Of a DNA stretch of 64,000 nucleotides, positions 17,408-26,491 are shown in pieces. The notes beneath the pieces were generated by a model, which was not told the DNA's origin, searched no databases, and saw nothing but the letters and a program-made list of their open reading frames with translations. Source of the DNA: Anaerolineae bacterium (lineage in GTDB: Bacteria; Chloroflexota; Anaerolineae; Aggregatilineales; Phototrophicaceae); NCBI GenBank assembly GCA_017303635.1, contig JAFLCG010000016.1, forward strand, positions 62,001 to 126,000, in the 5' to 3' direction. Positions within the stretch are counted from its first letter, which is position 1, and the number at the start of each line of letters is the position of its first letter. Made by a program: the position numbers and the translations under genes.

Positions 17408-18589
17408 TTACTGAGGCGTGGGGATAACCAGGAGCAGGGTGGAATCGTCCTGGGCAATCTCGCTGCTGAAGATCAGATGAGATCGGTCAGGGGTGAACTG
17501 GAGTGAGCGCCAGCGGGGGACGACGCGGCTGCTGGTGGCGAAGATGGGCACGATCTCTGATTGAGCGAGGTCGGCAGCGTAGAGGGTATAAAGGTCATCC
17601 TGGTTTTCGACCCAGGCCAGGCGTTGGTTATCGGCTGACAGGTCGAAGGGTGCACCGCCTCGTTCCAGGGCGACCGGGGCTTCCGGTTGGCCGTTGGGCA
17701 GGCCCAGGCGATAGAGCACCGGGCGGCGATCTTCCGTCTGGGTATCGGCATAGTAGAGCGCTTGCCCATCGTTGGTGAACTGCATGTGGGTGATGCCCAT
17801 CTGCGCGTAGCGTTCTTCGCTCGGCACAAGGGTCACCATGCTGTTATCGGTAAGGTCGAACCTGACCAATCCATCATTCTGATTGGCGGCAGCCATATAG
17901 CGACCATCAGGGCTGATGGCATAGCTCAGAAACATATACTCAAAGCGGTCTTCTATGCTATTCATGGCGTCACTGAACTGTCGCAGATTCGGGGTAGTGA
18001 AGCCGTAAAGCCGCTGGATGGAGAAATCCTCTCGATTCCAGAGGGCAAAGGTGGTGGGTTGAGTACCTGAGACCGACATAAACTGCTCTTGATTGGGCAT
18101 CCAGGTCAGGCCGCGGAACTGGATGACCGGCTGGGGTATATAGGTGACCTGGGTGCCGGTCGCTACATCCCAGATGTAGATATCCCCATTCAGATGGAAG
18201 GAGATGAGTTGGGTGCCATCCGGGGAGAAGAGAACATCACCTGCGAAATCCGTTGGCCCTGTGAGGAGTTTCGCCGATTCGCCTGTCATCAGGCTGAGGG
18301 TATAGCCGTCCTGCTCGATTTGCTCAGCAACAGTGCCGCTGGTGAGATCCAGCAGTCGGATGGGTAAATAGGGTGTTGGATCGTCATCATCACCTAACAC
18401 AAAGCTTTCAATGAAGATGGCGGCGGTGCGGCCATCCGGCGACAGCTCGAAGTAGTACCGGGTGGCATCAATGGCATAGGCGCGGATGACCGCTGGCGAG
18501 TCCGATTGGGCTGCCAGCGGCGCAAGGCTGAACGCCAGGATCAACAGGCAGCAACCGATGGTCAGGCGGCGATGCAGGGTCGTTAGCAC
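17408..18589 (-). CDS. Secreted TolB/WD40-like beta-propeller protein
   Basis: 393 residues with a clear signal peptide (LTIGCCLLILAFSLAPLAAQS, probable cleavage after AQS) and propeller repeats: YYFELSPDGRTAAIF, DVLFSPDGTQLISFHLNGDIYIWDVATGTQ, YAISPDGRYMAAANQNDGLVRFDL, LQFTPDRSHLIFSSEIA. It is exported and probably acts as a binding scaffold; no enzymatic motif is seen. Start is GTG 18589 with a perfect AGGAGG five bases upstream. It resembles the anchored propeller at 9013-10203 in architecture. It ends just before a palindromic repeat. Confidence 0.82.
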   Translation of the reverse strand: MLTTLHRRLTIGCCLLILAFSLAPLAAQSDSPAVIRAYAIDATRYYFELSPDGRTAAIFIESFVLGDDDDPTPYLPIRLLDLTSGTVAEQIEQDGYTLSLMTGESAKLLTGPTDFAGDVLFSPDGTQLISFHLNGDIYIWDVATGTQVTYIPQPVIQFRGLTWMPNQEQFMSVSGTQPTTFALWNREDFSIQRLYGFTTPNLRQFSDAMNSIEDRFEYMFLSYAISPDGRYMAAANQNDGLVRFDLTDNSMVTLVPSEERYAQMGITHMQFTNDGQALYYADTQTEDRRPVLYRLGLPNGQPEAPVALERGGAPFDLSADNQRLAWVENQDDLYTLYAADLAQSEIVPIFATSSRVVPRWRSLQFTPDRSHLIFSSEIAQDDSTLLLVIPTPQ

Positions 18590-18826
18590 AATTCCCTCCT
18601 CAGGTCAGGTGTCTACTAACCCATTTTAGACTGGTTCACAGCAGGCGATAGTCGCCCGGGTACTATTGTTCACGGTTGGGTTATGCGCTTTGTCATGGGT
18701 CGGCGGAATGGCCTGCGTTATACTGACCAATGACTATGCTGTGCAGGCGGATTCGATTTGGCAGGTGGATGGTCTACTTCGCCGAATACAGGACGATCAC
18801 CTTTTGATGGACAGGATGGACAAATC

Positions 18827-19222
18827 ATGGATGCAATTCGGGTACTGATTGCCAAGCCAGGGCTGGATGGACATGACCGCGGCGCGAAAGTGATCGCACG
18901 AGCGCTCCGTGATGCCGGTATGGAAGTGATTTATACCGGCCTGCGGCAGACCCCCGAGATGATCGCGGAAGCTGCTTTGCAGGAAGATGTACAGGTCGTT
19001 GGCCTGAGCATCCTGAGCGGGGCGCATCTGGCGTTGGTGCCGCGCGTCCGTGAAGTGATGGATGCCCATGGCCTGAACGATGTTCCGCTGCTGGTGGGCG
19101 GCATCATCCCCGACAGTGATATTGCCTCGCTGAAGGCGATGGGTGTGGCGGGGGTATTTGGCCCCGGCACGAATACCGAGGACATCATTCAACATATTCG
19201 GCATCTGGTCCCAGCTGCGTAA
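18827..19222 (+). CDS. Free-standing mutase B12-binding domain protein
   Basis: 131 residues matching the C-terminal cobalamin-binding domain of methylmalonyl-CoA mutase: IRVLIAKPGLDGHDRGAKVIARAL with the DxHxxG base-off motif (His replaces dimethylbenzimidazole), then SILSGAHL and GGIIPDSD with a GVFGPGT end. In many bacteria this is the small subunit of a split acyl-CoA mutase. The TIM-barrel large subunit is not in this window. ATG 18827 has AGGA upstream. The MeaB-type GTPase gene starts six bases after the stop, so they form an operon. Confidence 0.92.
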   Translation: MDAIRVLIAKPGLDGHDRGAKVIARALRDAGMEVIYTGLRQTPEMIAEAALQEDVQVVGLSILSGAHLALVPRVREVMDAHGLNDVPLLVGGIIPDSDIASLKAMGVAGVFGPGTNTEDIIQHIRHLVPAA

Positions 19223-19228
19223 AAAACC

Positions 19229-20242
19229 ATGATTGAGATTGTACCGGCCCTCCTGGCAGGTGACCGGCGGGCATTGGCGCGCCTGCTCACCCGTATCGAA
19301 AATGAATCGCCGGGTGCGGCGGAAGCTCTGGCGGCATTGTATCCACATACGGGTCGCGCTCACATCATCGGTGTGACCGGATCGCCGGGGACAGGCAAAA
19401 GCTCATTGGTGAATGCCATCGCACAGGCGTACCGGGCGCAGGGCAAGACCGTGGGCATCATCTGTGTGGATCCTACCAGCCCCTTCACCGGCGGCGCTAT
19501 TCTGGGCGACCGCATCCGCATGCGTGACCTGGCCGGCGACGCTGGCGTGTTCATCCGTAGTATGGCGACGCGGGGCAGCCTGGGCGGGCTTTCCCGAACG
19601 GCGCGGGATGCCGTCCGGGCGCTGGACGCGGCGGGCTTCGATGTGATCCTGATCGAAACCGTCGGCGCAGGGCAAAGCGAAGTGGATATTGTCCGGGCAG
19701 CGCAGACCACGCTGGTGGTGGATGCACCCGGCATGGGCGATGATGTGCAGGCCATCAAGGCAGGTATCCTCGAAATTGCCGATGTGCTGGTGGTCAATAA
19801 GGCGGATCGCCCCGGCGTTGATAATACGGTGCGGGCGCTGCGGACGATGATCGAAACCGGGCATCCGGTACGGCGGGGGCAGATGACCACGCATCATGGT
19901 CAAGTGATGCATCTGGAGGCTGACCCGCTGCCACCCGTGGACGACAGCATGTGGATTCCGCCGATCCTCAGGACGGTTGCGCCAGAGGGGCAGGGAATCC
20001 CCGAGGTACTGGCGGCGGTGAAACAGCACCGGGATTACCTCGACCAAGGCAATCATCGCCATCAACTCGAACGCCATCAGGTGGAATTTGAACTGCTGAC
20101 GCGGCTCGAAGCAGCGCTGATGGCACGCTTCTTAGGCGCGCTGCCGCCTCAGGCGATGACTGAATTGGTGGATCGTGTGCGCGCCCGTGAACTCGACCCG
20201 GCGGCCGCGGTCGAAGCACTCCTTAAGCTACCAAAGTCGTAG
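19229..20242 (+). CDS. meaB: MeaB/ArgK-type GTPase, mutase chaperone
   Basis: 337-residue G3E-family P-loop GTPase. Walker A is GVTGSPGTGKSSLVNAI, Walker B region is DVILIETVGAGQSE, and the base-specificity motif is VVNKAD. The C-terminal helices (FLGALPPQAMTELVDRVR) match the dimerisation arm. MeaB proteins protect acyl-CoA mutases, gate delivery of intact adenosylcobalamin and remove damaged cofactor. Immediate linkage to the B12-domain gene supports this role over the old arginine-kinase name. A central stretch of DLAGDAGVFIRSMATRGSLGG is the usual switch region. Confidence 0.93.
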   Translation: MIEIVPALLAGDRRALARLLTRIENESPGAAEALAALYPHTGRAHIIGVTGSPGTGKSSLVNAIAQAYRAQGKTVGIICVDPTSPFTGGAILGDRIRMRDLAGDAGVFIRSMATRGSLGGLSRTARDAVRALDAAGFDVILIETVGAGQSEVDIVRAAQTTLVVDAPGMGDDVQAIKAGILEIADVLVVNKADRPGVDNTVRALRTMIETGHPVRRGQMTTHHGQVMHLEADPLPPVDDSMWIPPILRTVAPEGQGIPEVLAAVKQHRDYLDQGNHRHQLERHQVEFELLTRLEAALMARFLGALPPQAMTELVDRVRARELDPAAAVEALLKLPKS

Positions 20243-20406
20243 GGCGAGTGAATCAAAACTGCGTCAACTTCTGGACGTTCGCACTCCGGCTGTGAAACGT
20301 TAAACCAACCAGAACCAAATGATGGTGATACCCCTCTGTTCCAGCCCTTTGTGTTATGATTAATGCGATTTAATAAGGGGTTGTGGAGTAGAAGGGCGCT
20401 GCCTGT

Positions 20407-21480
20407 ATGGAGACGACGGAAGTGGTGCCGGGAACAACGATTGCCCGCAAGACGGGTAGTCATCCGGCGGTAGCAAATGGGACGGGGCCGTTTGGTAAAA
20501 TCATGTTGTTCGCCGGGGCGGGAGGGCAATCCCTCTCGTCAGAGATAGCCGGTTATCTGGGCCTGCCGATGGGCGTTTCCGAGCGCATTGTTTTCCCGAA
20601 TGAGAACATTTTCATCCGGCTGGAACATAGCGTGCGTGGGCAGGATGTGTATCTGGTGCAGTGTATGTGTACACCGCTCCATGATAACATCATGGAGTTA
20701 CTCATTATGATCGACGCGCTCAAGCGGGACTCCGCCGGGCGCATCAACGTGGTGATACCGTATTTACCGTACACCCGTTCCGATAAGAAGGATCAGCCCC
20801 GTGTGCCGATCACCGCTCGCCTGATGGCGAACATGATCGAGGTCGCCGGGGCTGATCGTTATATTACGATTGACTTGCACGCAGGTCAGATTCAGGGTTT
20901 CTTCAATATCCCCGGCGATGCGCTGACGGCCTTCCACCTGATGAGCGACTATGCCAAGTCGCTGGAAATCCCGAATCTGGTGGTGTGTTCGGCGGATCTG
21001 GGCTATGCCAAGAAGGCCCGGAACTGGGCAGAGAAGCTGGGGACCCCGCTGGCGGTCGTGGAGAAGCGGCGCTTGTTCAATACCGGGCAGGCGGAAGCGC
21101 TGACGATCATCGGCGATGTGGAAGGTAAGAACGTGCTGCTGGTGGATGATGAAGTACTGACAGGCGGCACCATCGTCAAGGCAGTGGAGGCGATTCGCAA
21201 GTTCGGTGCACAGGATGTTTACCTGGCCTTCACCCATGCGCTGCTGCGCGGGGAAGCGCCCCAGCGCTTGAACAGCCTGAATCTGAAGCAGATTATCACC
21301 ACCAATACGATGCCGATGTCTGATGCGATGAAGGAAGCGATCCCGAACATGAAGGTGCTCTCGGTGGCACCGATGCTGGGCGAGGTCATCCTGCGCGCGC
21401 ACGAAGGCCGCAGTGTGGGTGAACTCTTCAACGAAGCACCGCGGGCGTATTCCCCCTCCGAGCCGGTATTGGATAGCTAG
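20407..21480 (+). CDS. prs: Ribose-phosphate pyrophosphokinase (PRPP synthetase)
   Basis: Makes PRPP from ribose-5-phosphate and ATP for nucleotide, His and Trp synthesis. Family signatures are VVIPYLPYTRSDKKDQPRVPITARLMANMIE, ITIDLHAGQIQGFFNIP and the PRPP loop VLLVDDEVLTGGTIVKA. The loop differs from the usual DDxxDTAGT. About 30 residues precede the usual N-terminus, so ATG 20503 (MLFAGAGG) is a possible alternative start. A candidate -10 box TATGAT lies at 20355-20360. A hairpin at 21506-21544 follows the gene. Confidence 0.92.
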   Translation: METTEVVPGTTIARKTGSHPAVANGTGPFGKIMLFAGAGGQSLSSEIAGYLGLPMGVSERIVFPNENIFIRLEHSVRGQDVYLVQCMCTPLHDNIMELLIMIDALKRDSAGRINVVIPYLPYTRSDKKDQPRVPITARLMANMIEVAGADRYITIDLHAGQIQGFFNIPGDALTAFHLMSDYAKSLEIPNLVVCSADLGYAKKARNWAEKLGTPLAVVEKRRLFNTGQAEALTIIGDVEGKNVLLVDDEVLTGGTIVKAVEAIRKFGAQDVYLAFTHALLRGEAPQRLNSLNLKQIITTNTMPMSDAMKEAIPNMKVLSVAPMLGEVILRAHEGRSVGELFNEAPRAYSPSEPVLDS

Positions 21481-21505
21481 CCAGGTAGCGTCTACAAAAG
21501 TATTG

Positions 21506-21544
21506 GGGCGCACTGCATACCCTACTTAGGCCTGTTGTGCGCCC
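21506..21544. terminator. Hairpin between convergent genes
   Basis: GGGCGCAC at 21506-21513 pairs with GTGCGCCC at 21537-21544 across a 23-base loop, between prs and the convergent methyltransferase gene. No T-run follows, so termination is uncertain; the arms match the palindrome at 38422. Confidence 0.4.
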
Positions 21545-21568
21545 ATTACAGCTGACTCTGCTGTAAAT

Positions 21569-22105
21569 CTATATCTGTTGCCCTGCTACATATGCCTGTA
21601 CCGCACATACCGTGATGCCAGATGGCAGAGTCTCTACAACGGTACGTTGTTGGCAGAACCCGGTTTGGCGCAGATTGTGTTCCAGACTCACGACAATTGC
21701 TTCACACTTATGTGATTCTGGTGGTTGATATACCAGATATAGAGCCCCGTTCTCACTCAGGGCTTTCCTGACAACGGCCAATTCCTTCATGGGCTTCATC
21801 CAGAAAACGTTGACGTTCACCGCCACTATTTTGTTAAACTTGGTGCTACCAAAGTCGGCAAGATGGAGGTCAACAGGCAGTATTTCTGCTTTACCAGCCG
21901 CTACACAGGCACTGTTTCTTGCAGATGCAGCATCGACCATCTTCGCAGAGCGGTCAATTGCCTTGATCTTTCCGCTGGTTAGCCTGGCGCACAACATAGA
22001 AATCAGGAAGCCACGCCCACAACCAATTTCGAGTATATGGTCGTCTTGAGCGACCTGTAATAGGTTGACCGTCCAAGACAACCATTCTGGTGTCGCGTTT
22101 GCCAT
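21569..22105 (-). CDS. Class I SAM-dependent methyltransferase
   Basis: 178 residues. Motif I is ILEIGCGRGFLISML, the acidic strand-2 end is KAIDRS, and motif IV is KIVAVNVNVFW, followed by NGALYLVYQPP. This is a small-molecule type methyltransferase fold without a recognisable substrate domain. By eye the coding sequence is less GC-rich than its neighbours, which may mean recent transfer (not computed). Convergent with prs. No substrate can be assigned. Confidence 0.8.
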   Translation of the reverse strand: MANATPEWLSWTVNLLQVAQDDHILEIGCGRGFLISMLCARLTSGKIKAIDRSAKMVDAASARNSACVAAGKAEILPVDLHLADFGSTKFNKIVAVNVNVFWMKPMKELAVVRKALSENGALYLVYQPPESHKCEAIVVSLEHNLRQTGFCQQRTVVETLPSGITVCAVQAYVAGQQI

Positions 22106-22171
22106 AACTAATCCTGAGAGAGCCTATTCGAGGCTTATCTGGTACATGAAATTCCACGTTGATTTATGGGC

Positions 22172-22672
22172 TTATTGCCCTAATTCCCAGCGTGTTGCCG
22201 TGTTGGGAAAGTCCGACTCTAACCAACTGAGCGCACTACTTGGTTCAAAGTACCAGGTGACATTGTCCGCATCCTGGGTCTCCGCCATGGCTTCCATGGC
22301 GTATTTGGCATTGTAGGCTACCCGCACGCGGGCGTAGACAGCCTTATCGGTCAGTTCGACCAGTTTGCCCTCGAAAATGACGGTGTCATCGCCGCTTTCC
22401 AGATGGATGGTCACGCGCGGATCGCGGGCGATGTTTTGCCCTTTGACTGAGCGGCGACTGCTACTGAAGTAGAGCGTGCCATCCAACCAGATACCCCATA
22501 CCGGGGCCGCGTGGGGACGCCCGTCCGCCCGCACCGAACAGACCCAGTAGTTGCGGGCTTTGGTCATCTGTTCATCGACCCAGTTCCAGGTCATCAGACC
22601 ATCGGCTTGAGGTTTGATACCGTAGTTCTGAAGCATGGATTTCCCTGGTCGGGTGGCAGTCGGTTGGGTCAT
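22172..22672 (-). CDS. Pyridoxamine 5'-phosphate oxidase-fold (PPOX) protein
   Basis: 166-residue split-barrel flavin-binding protein. YWVCSVRADGRPHAAPVWGIWLDGTLYFSSSRRSVKGQNIARDPRVTIHLESGDDTVIFEGK is the typical FMN/F420-binding barrel core. A C-terminal WYFEPSSALSW segment is usual for this group. ATG 22672 has GGAG eight bases upstream. It likely binds FMN, F420 or heme-like cofactors. The next minus-strand gene upstream (22718) is probably in the same transcript. Confidence 0.88.
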   Translation of the reverse strand: MTQPTATRPGKSMLQNYGIKPQADGLMTWNWVDEQMTKARNYWVCSVRADGRPHAAPVWGIWLDGTLYFSSSRRSVKGQNIARDPRVTIHLESGDDTVIFEGKLVELTDKAVYARVRVAYNAKYAMEAMAETQDADNVTWYFEPSSALSWLESDFPNTATRWELGQ

Positions 22673-22717
22673 GTCAAGTTCTCCTGTCGATTTCGGTATG
22701 GGGCAGATCCCGGTGGT

Positions 22718-23044
22718 TTACTTCTGTGACAAAGCGACCGGGGCAAGATGCATCATGGTCATGTGGTCAGGGTCCAGCACGTCGCCAAAGGCAGTCATCA
22801 ACTCGGCATCCTGATTCAGAATGCCCAAAGCTGCCTGCGCCGCGTCCAGGCTCTCCCACCAGACTAGGTCAATGACGTTGTCGTCGTCCCCTTCGAGCAA
22901 CTGGCGGCGCTGGAACCCGGGCATGGTCTTGAGCTTCTGTTCGGCGAGGGTCATGGTGTTGAGGAAGGCAGCGCGGGAACTCCCAGCCTTCCGGCGGGTC
23001 ACGACTACTTCGACGACAGGGCTATTCATGGATTGGGACATCAT
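22718..23044 (-). CDS. Antibiotic-biosynthesis-monooxygenase-like protein
   Basis: 108 residues of a ferredoxin-like dimeric alpha/beta barrel: VVEVVVTRRKAGSSRAAFL, then PGFQRRQLLEGDDDNVIDLVWWESLDAAQAAL. This is the pattern of ABM-domain proteins (small cofactor-free oxygenases or heme-binding relatives). ATG 23044 has AGGAGG upstream. It sits between the WYL regulator and the PPOX gene, all on the minus strand, so the regulator may control it (inference). Confidence 0.72.
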   Translation of the reverse strand: MMSQSMNSPVVEVVVTRRKAGSSRAAFLNTMTLAEQKLKTMPGFQRRQLLEGDDDNVIDLVWWESLDAAQAALGILNQDAELMTAFGDVLDPDHMTMMHLAPVALSQK

Positions 23045-23100
23045 TCAACCTCCTGAGTGCGTATCCAATGATCCAAGCATAGCCGCCCGCACTGACAACC

Positions 23101-24012
23101 CTATGTCAGGAGGGATCGCCAGCGTTCGACTTCTTCCCGGATTAGCTGGCGGAGTTCAGGCGGGCTGAGGGGTTCGGCATCGGCTCCCCAGGCCAACAGC
23201 CAATGTTTGATCTCCCGAAGGTGCTGCATTTGATAAGTCATGACGATGTGATTGTCACCGTCAAGTCGTTCCTGGACAAAGCCGTAGTGCTGGCGTTCGC
23301 GCACCCAGCGGATCTGGCTAACCGGGAAGCGAATCTCAACCGTGATGGGCACGATGACCGGATTGGGCATGGGGCGCGGTTCAAAGTGCTGGCGGCGGAG
23401 CTGCAGGTTGTTGATCCGGTCGAGCCGAAAACTGCGGTAGTCCTGCCGCAGTCGGCAGTAACCCATGACATACCAGGCTCCCTGGCTGTAGGAGAGCGCC
23501 AGCGGTTCGATGTCCCGCTCGCTGGACGTGTCTTCCTTTTGACTGTGATAATCCAGGTGAACCAGACGATGTTCCAGGATGGCGGTTTGTAGATCGGTCA
23601 GGTAAGGCGTGTTCAGGTCGAATTGACCCTTCGGCAGGATGAACTCGATCACATCTGCCTGCCGAGTCACATCTTTGAGGATACGGTCGGGCAGGGCTGC
23701 CGTCAGCTTGGGCAAAACCTGATCCGCTTCGGCAGGCAGGTTGCCAGAGGCTTGCAGCATTTTGACACCCAGGAACAAGGCGGAGGCCTCCGCCGGGGTG
23801 AACACGAGCGGCGGCAGATAGAAGCCTTCCAGCAGTGAATAGCCTTCACCAGCCTGCGCGATGATCGGGACACCCAACTCGAGCAGCGCCGCGATATCCC
23901 GGTAGACGGTGCGCTCACTGATTTCGTAGTGGGTGGCGATCTCTGCGGCGCGGATAACCGGACGCGTGTGCAAGAGCAGCAGGATGCCAAAGAGACGGTC
24001 GATGCGGTTCAT
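23101..24012 (-). CDS. YafY-family HTH/WYL transcriptional regulator
   Basis: 303 residues: winged helix-turn-helix (MNRIDRLFGILLLLHTRPVI, HYEISERTVYRDIAALLELGVPI), linker, and a WYL domain with PLALSYSQGAWYVMGYCRLRQDYRSFRLDRINNLQL. It resembles the regulator at 1588. Its ATG overlaps the TGA of the upstream THUMP methyltransferase gene (ATGA at 24009-24012), so the two are translated together. Ligand unknown; likely targets are itself and the small oxidoreductase-like genes downstream. Confidence 0.92.
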   Translation of the reverse strand: MNRIDRLFGILLLLHTRPVIRAAEIATHYEISERTVYRDIAALLELGVPIIAQAGEGYSLLEGFYLPPLVFTPAEASALFLGVKMLQASGNLPAEADQVLPKLTAALPDRILKDVTRQADVIEFILPKGQFDLNTPYLTDLQTAILEHRLVHLDYHSQKEDTSSERDIEPLALSYSQGAWYVMGYCRLRQDYRSFRLDRINNLQLRRQHFEPRPMPNPVIVPITVEIRFPVSQIRWVRERQHYGFVQERLDGDNHIVMTYQMQHLREIKHWLLAWGADAEPLSPPELRQLIREEVERWRSLLT

Positions 24013-25046
24013 CGCGCTGTGAAAAGCGATATGGTCGGCGTTTGTCCGTAGAGACTGATTTCGATTGTTTGGTTTGTTTTCAAACGTTCAAAGCACAGCA
24101 GTTCAGGCTGACTGGTGAGCAGGGCGACGACACCACCCGGTTTGAGAATACGTTCGATCTCGCGGCAGGTTTCCGCGTAGAAGTGGGTCAGAGTCGCATC
24201 GACGGCGATCTGCTTGCCCCAGGGGAGATTGCTCAGCACGCGGTCTATGGAGGCATCGGGCAGGGGCAGGTGACGCGAGTCCCAGGCTTCAACCGTGATG
24301 GGATACCCGGCGGCGGTTCCATTGGCACGCGCTACTTCCACCGCGTCGGGGTCCAGATCGCCCCCCCGCGCTGCTGCGCCGCTGACGGCAGCTTCGATCA
24401 AAAGGGTGCCGCCGCCGCAGCAGGGGTCGATGAGGTGCTGACCGGGTTCTACTTCGGCCAATTGGCACAGGGCGGCTGCGACGCTGGGCTTGAGCGCGCC
24501 AGGTCGCTCCGCCACTTTCCAGGCGCGTTCGTGGAGAGGGCGCGTGCCAATGCGTAAGCCAACGAGGGCCACTTCATGTTCGATAAAGACACGTACATTG
24601 AGATCCGCCTCGCGGTCATCCGCCGTGTAGTGCCAGGGGTTTTGGCTTTCGACCCCGGCCGCAATGGCCGACTTGATCTCATCCGTGTTGTAGTTGCGTT
24701 TGCCGACGAAACTGGCGGTGACGGAAAAGGTTGGCCGGGCGCGAAGGGGCCGGAGCGTGTTGATCGCTTCAATGGCCTGCTCGACTGCTGGGGTGAGCGC
24801 TGCTGCCCGGTCTTCAAACTCGACCAGCATGGCCCGGGTATGACCGACGGTTTCCCAGTGAGCCAGTTGGATATAAGCATCATCGACCGTACGCAGCTCC
24901 GTTAATGCCGGGCTGGCTGCCTGGATCGTGGCCTGTACACGACGATAGGCTTGTCCCGTAATGGTCGTACCGGGTAGCGCAGCCAGTTCCTGAGCGGCGA
25001 CCGCTTCTAATCCGCGGGTGGTCAGGGTAAAGATGGACAGGTTCAT
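24009..25046 (-). CDS. THUMP-domain RNA methyltransferase
   Basis: 345 residues. The N-terminal half (FTLTTRGLEAVAAQELAALP through TFSVTASFVGKRNYNTDEIKSAIA) is a ferredoxin-like plus THUMP RNA-binding region. The C-terminal half is a Rossmann methyltransferase with HLIDPCCGGGTLLIEAA (motif I) and the catalytic NLPWG (an NPPY-type motif for amino N2 or N6 methylation of guanine or adenine). The arrangement matches tRNA/rRNA guanine-N2 methyltransferases of the Trm14/TrmN/RlmL group. It overlaps the WYL regulator gene by four bases. Confidence 0.9.
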   Translation of the reverse strand: MNLSIFTLTTRGLEAVAAQELAALPGTTITGQAYRRVQATIQAASPALTELRTVDDAYIQLAHWETVGHTRAMLVEFEDRAAALTPAVEQAIEAINTLRPLRARPTFSVTASFVGKRNYNTDEIKSAIAAGVESQNPWHYTADDREADLNVRVFIEHEVALVGLRIGTRPLHERAWKVAERPGALKPSVAAALCQLAEVEPGQHLIDPCCGGGTLLIEAAVSGAAARGGDLDPDAVEVARANGTAAGYPITVEAWDSRHLPLPDASIDRVLSNLPWGKQIAVDATLTHFYAETCREIERILKPGGVVALLTSQPELLCFERLKTNQTIEISLYGQTPTISLFTAR

Positions 25047-25052
25047 ACGGGA

Positions 25053-26024
25053 CTAAAAGCCAGCACTGACCTGATTAAGGCGCTCGATTTCACTCTCCAT
25101 CAGTGGCAGATCGACAGCGCTAATGCTCTCCTCAAGCTGTTGGACACTGCGCGCACCGATGATCGGTGCGGTGATGACCGGGTTCGCCAGCATCCAGGCC
25201 AGCGCTACATGGGTGGTTGTGGCGTTCCGCTCCAGGGCGATTTCGTGGAGGGTGTCGAGTGCCGTCCAGGCACGGTCATCAGCGACGAGCTGCTGGATCA
25301 GTTTGCCACTGCTGCGGGTGGTATCGGCAGCTGCGGGGTCATCTCGCTTGTATTTGCCAGTCAAAAAGCCAGCGGCTAACGGACTGTAGGGAATGACGGC
25401 GATATGTTCCTGTTTACAGAGGGCCAGCAGTTCGGCTTCAAACTCGGCGCGGTGGAGGAGGCTATAGTGTGGCTGAAGTGTGTCGTAACGGGCAAAGCCC
25501 TTGGCCGCACTCACGTTGAGATTGGCTTGCAGTAAAGGGGCCGGATAGTTGCTGCAGCCGATAGCCCGCACTTTGCCTGATTTAATCAACGCATCAAAGG
25601 TTTCCAGTGTTTCTTCCGCGGGGGTATTAGGATCCGGGTGGTGCGCCTGATAGAGGTCGATGTAATCCGTTTGCAGGCGGCGCAGGCTGTCCTCGATGGC
25701 GCGAGTCAGGTGTGCTTTGCCCAAACCTTCGCCATCCGGGCCTTCCCACATTCTGCCCCGCGCTTTGGTCGCCAGGATGATCTTGTCACGCGGGAGGGTT
25801 TTGAACCAGTTGCCGATGATGGTTTCGGTTTCGCCACCTTTGTGCTGCGGGCTGGCCCAGTAGGAATAGACATCAGCGGTGTCGAAGAAGTTGATACCGT
25901 TGGCCACGGCGGCATCCATGATGTCAAAGGACGTGGCTTCATCGGCGGACCAGCTAAAGGTCATGGTGCCGAGGCACAAGCGGCTGACTTCCATCCCGGT
26001 GCGACCAAGTAACGTGTATTGCAT
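25053..26024 (-). CDS. Aldo/keto reductase
   Basis: 323-residue NADPH-dependent TIM-barrel oxidoreductase of the YajO/perakine-reductase-like group. The catalytic tetrad is visible: Asp and Tyr in NFFDTADVYS, Lys in ILATKARG, His in DLYQAHHPD. VRAIGCSNY and the C-terminal PIIGARSVQQLEESI loop for cofactor are also present. Located six bases upstream of the THUMP methyltransferase gene, so it is probably the first gene of that transcript. Substrate unknown. Confidence 0.93.
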   Translation of the reverse strand: MQYTLLGRTGMEVSRLCLGTMTFSWSADEATSFDIMDAAVANGINFFDTADVYSYWASPQHKGGETETIIGNWFKTLPRDKIILATKARGRMWEGPDGEGLGKAHLTRAIEDSLRRLQTDYIDLYQAHHPDPNTPAEETLETFDALIKSGKVRAIGCSNYPAPLLQANLNVSAAKGFARYDTLQPHYSLLHRAEFEAELLALCKQEHIAVIPYSPLAAGFLTGKYKRDDPAAADTTRSSGKLIQQLVADDRAWTALDTLHEIALERNATTTHVALAWMLANPVITAPIIGARSVQQLEESISAVDLPLMESEIERLNQVSAGF

Positions 26025-26086
26025 GGTGAACAGCCCTTCGGTCAGACAAGCATTACGCCGATAGTAACGCGGATTGAGGAGGGCGG

Positions 26087-26491
26087 CTATGCCGGGGGCG
26101 GTGGCAGAGAAACGCCGGCTTCTTTATGGAGCAGTTGCCAGGCTTGCTCCATCGTGCGGACGAAGTGCAAATTCTGGGTGGCGCGTGGGGCAATCAAGCG
26201 GGATAGATTGGCCAGCGAGCGCATGAACTGATTGGCACCGACAGAAATCACCAGCCCTTGATTAGGTGGGACCCATTTTTCCAGCAGCGGGACAATGTCA
26301 CTGATGATGACTTTGGGAAAACCTTCGACGTTGCGGGCATCGATGATTACATGGACGGTGTGGGGAACCGATACAGCCAGATTGAAGGTTTGCTGCGTAA
26401 TGATCTCTTGATCATGACCAGACCATTTACCATTGAAGCTTTGAATGATGACTGTGTTTTCAAGATTGGCCCATTCGACGCGATGCTGCAT
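26087..26491 (-). CDS. STAS-like domain protein
   Basis: About 134 residues, start MQHRVEWANLENTVIIQSFNG. Alternating strands and helices (VHVIIDARNVEGFPKVIISDIVPLLEKW, then NQGLVISVGANQFMRSLANLSRL) resemble STAS or SpoIIAA-like folds used in anti-sigma signalling, but I see no conserved phospho-Ser motif. No membrane segment. The gene is divergent from secA with about 200 bases between. Function unknown; fold assignment is tentative. Confidence 0.55.
   Translation of the reverse strand: MQHRVEWANLENTVIIQSFNGKWSGHDQEIITQQTFNLAVSVPHTVHVIIDARNVEGFPKVIISDIVPLLEKWVPPNQGLVISVGANQFMRSLANLSRLIAPRATQNLHFVRTMEQAWQLLHKEAGVSLPPPPA

Noticed and set aside
18666..18848. 60-codon open frame before the B12-binding subunit gene
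   Set aside because: No ribosome-binding site, no pattern, and it runs out of frame into the well-supported gene at 18827.
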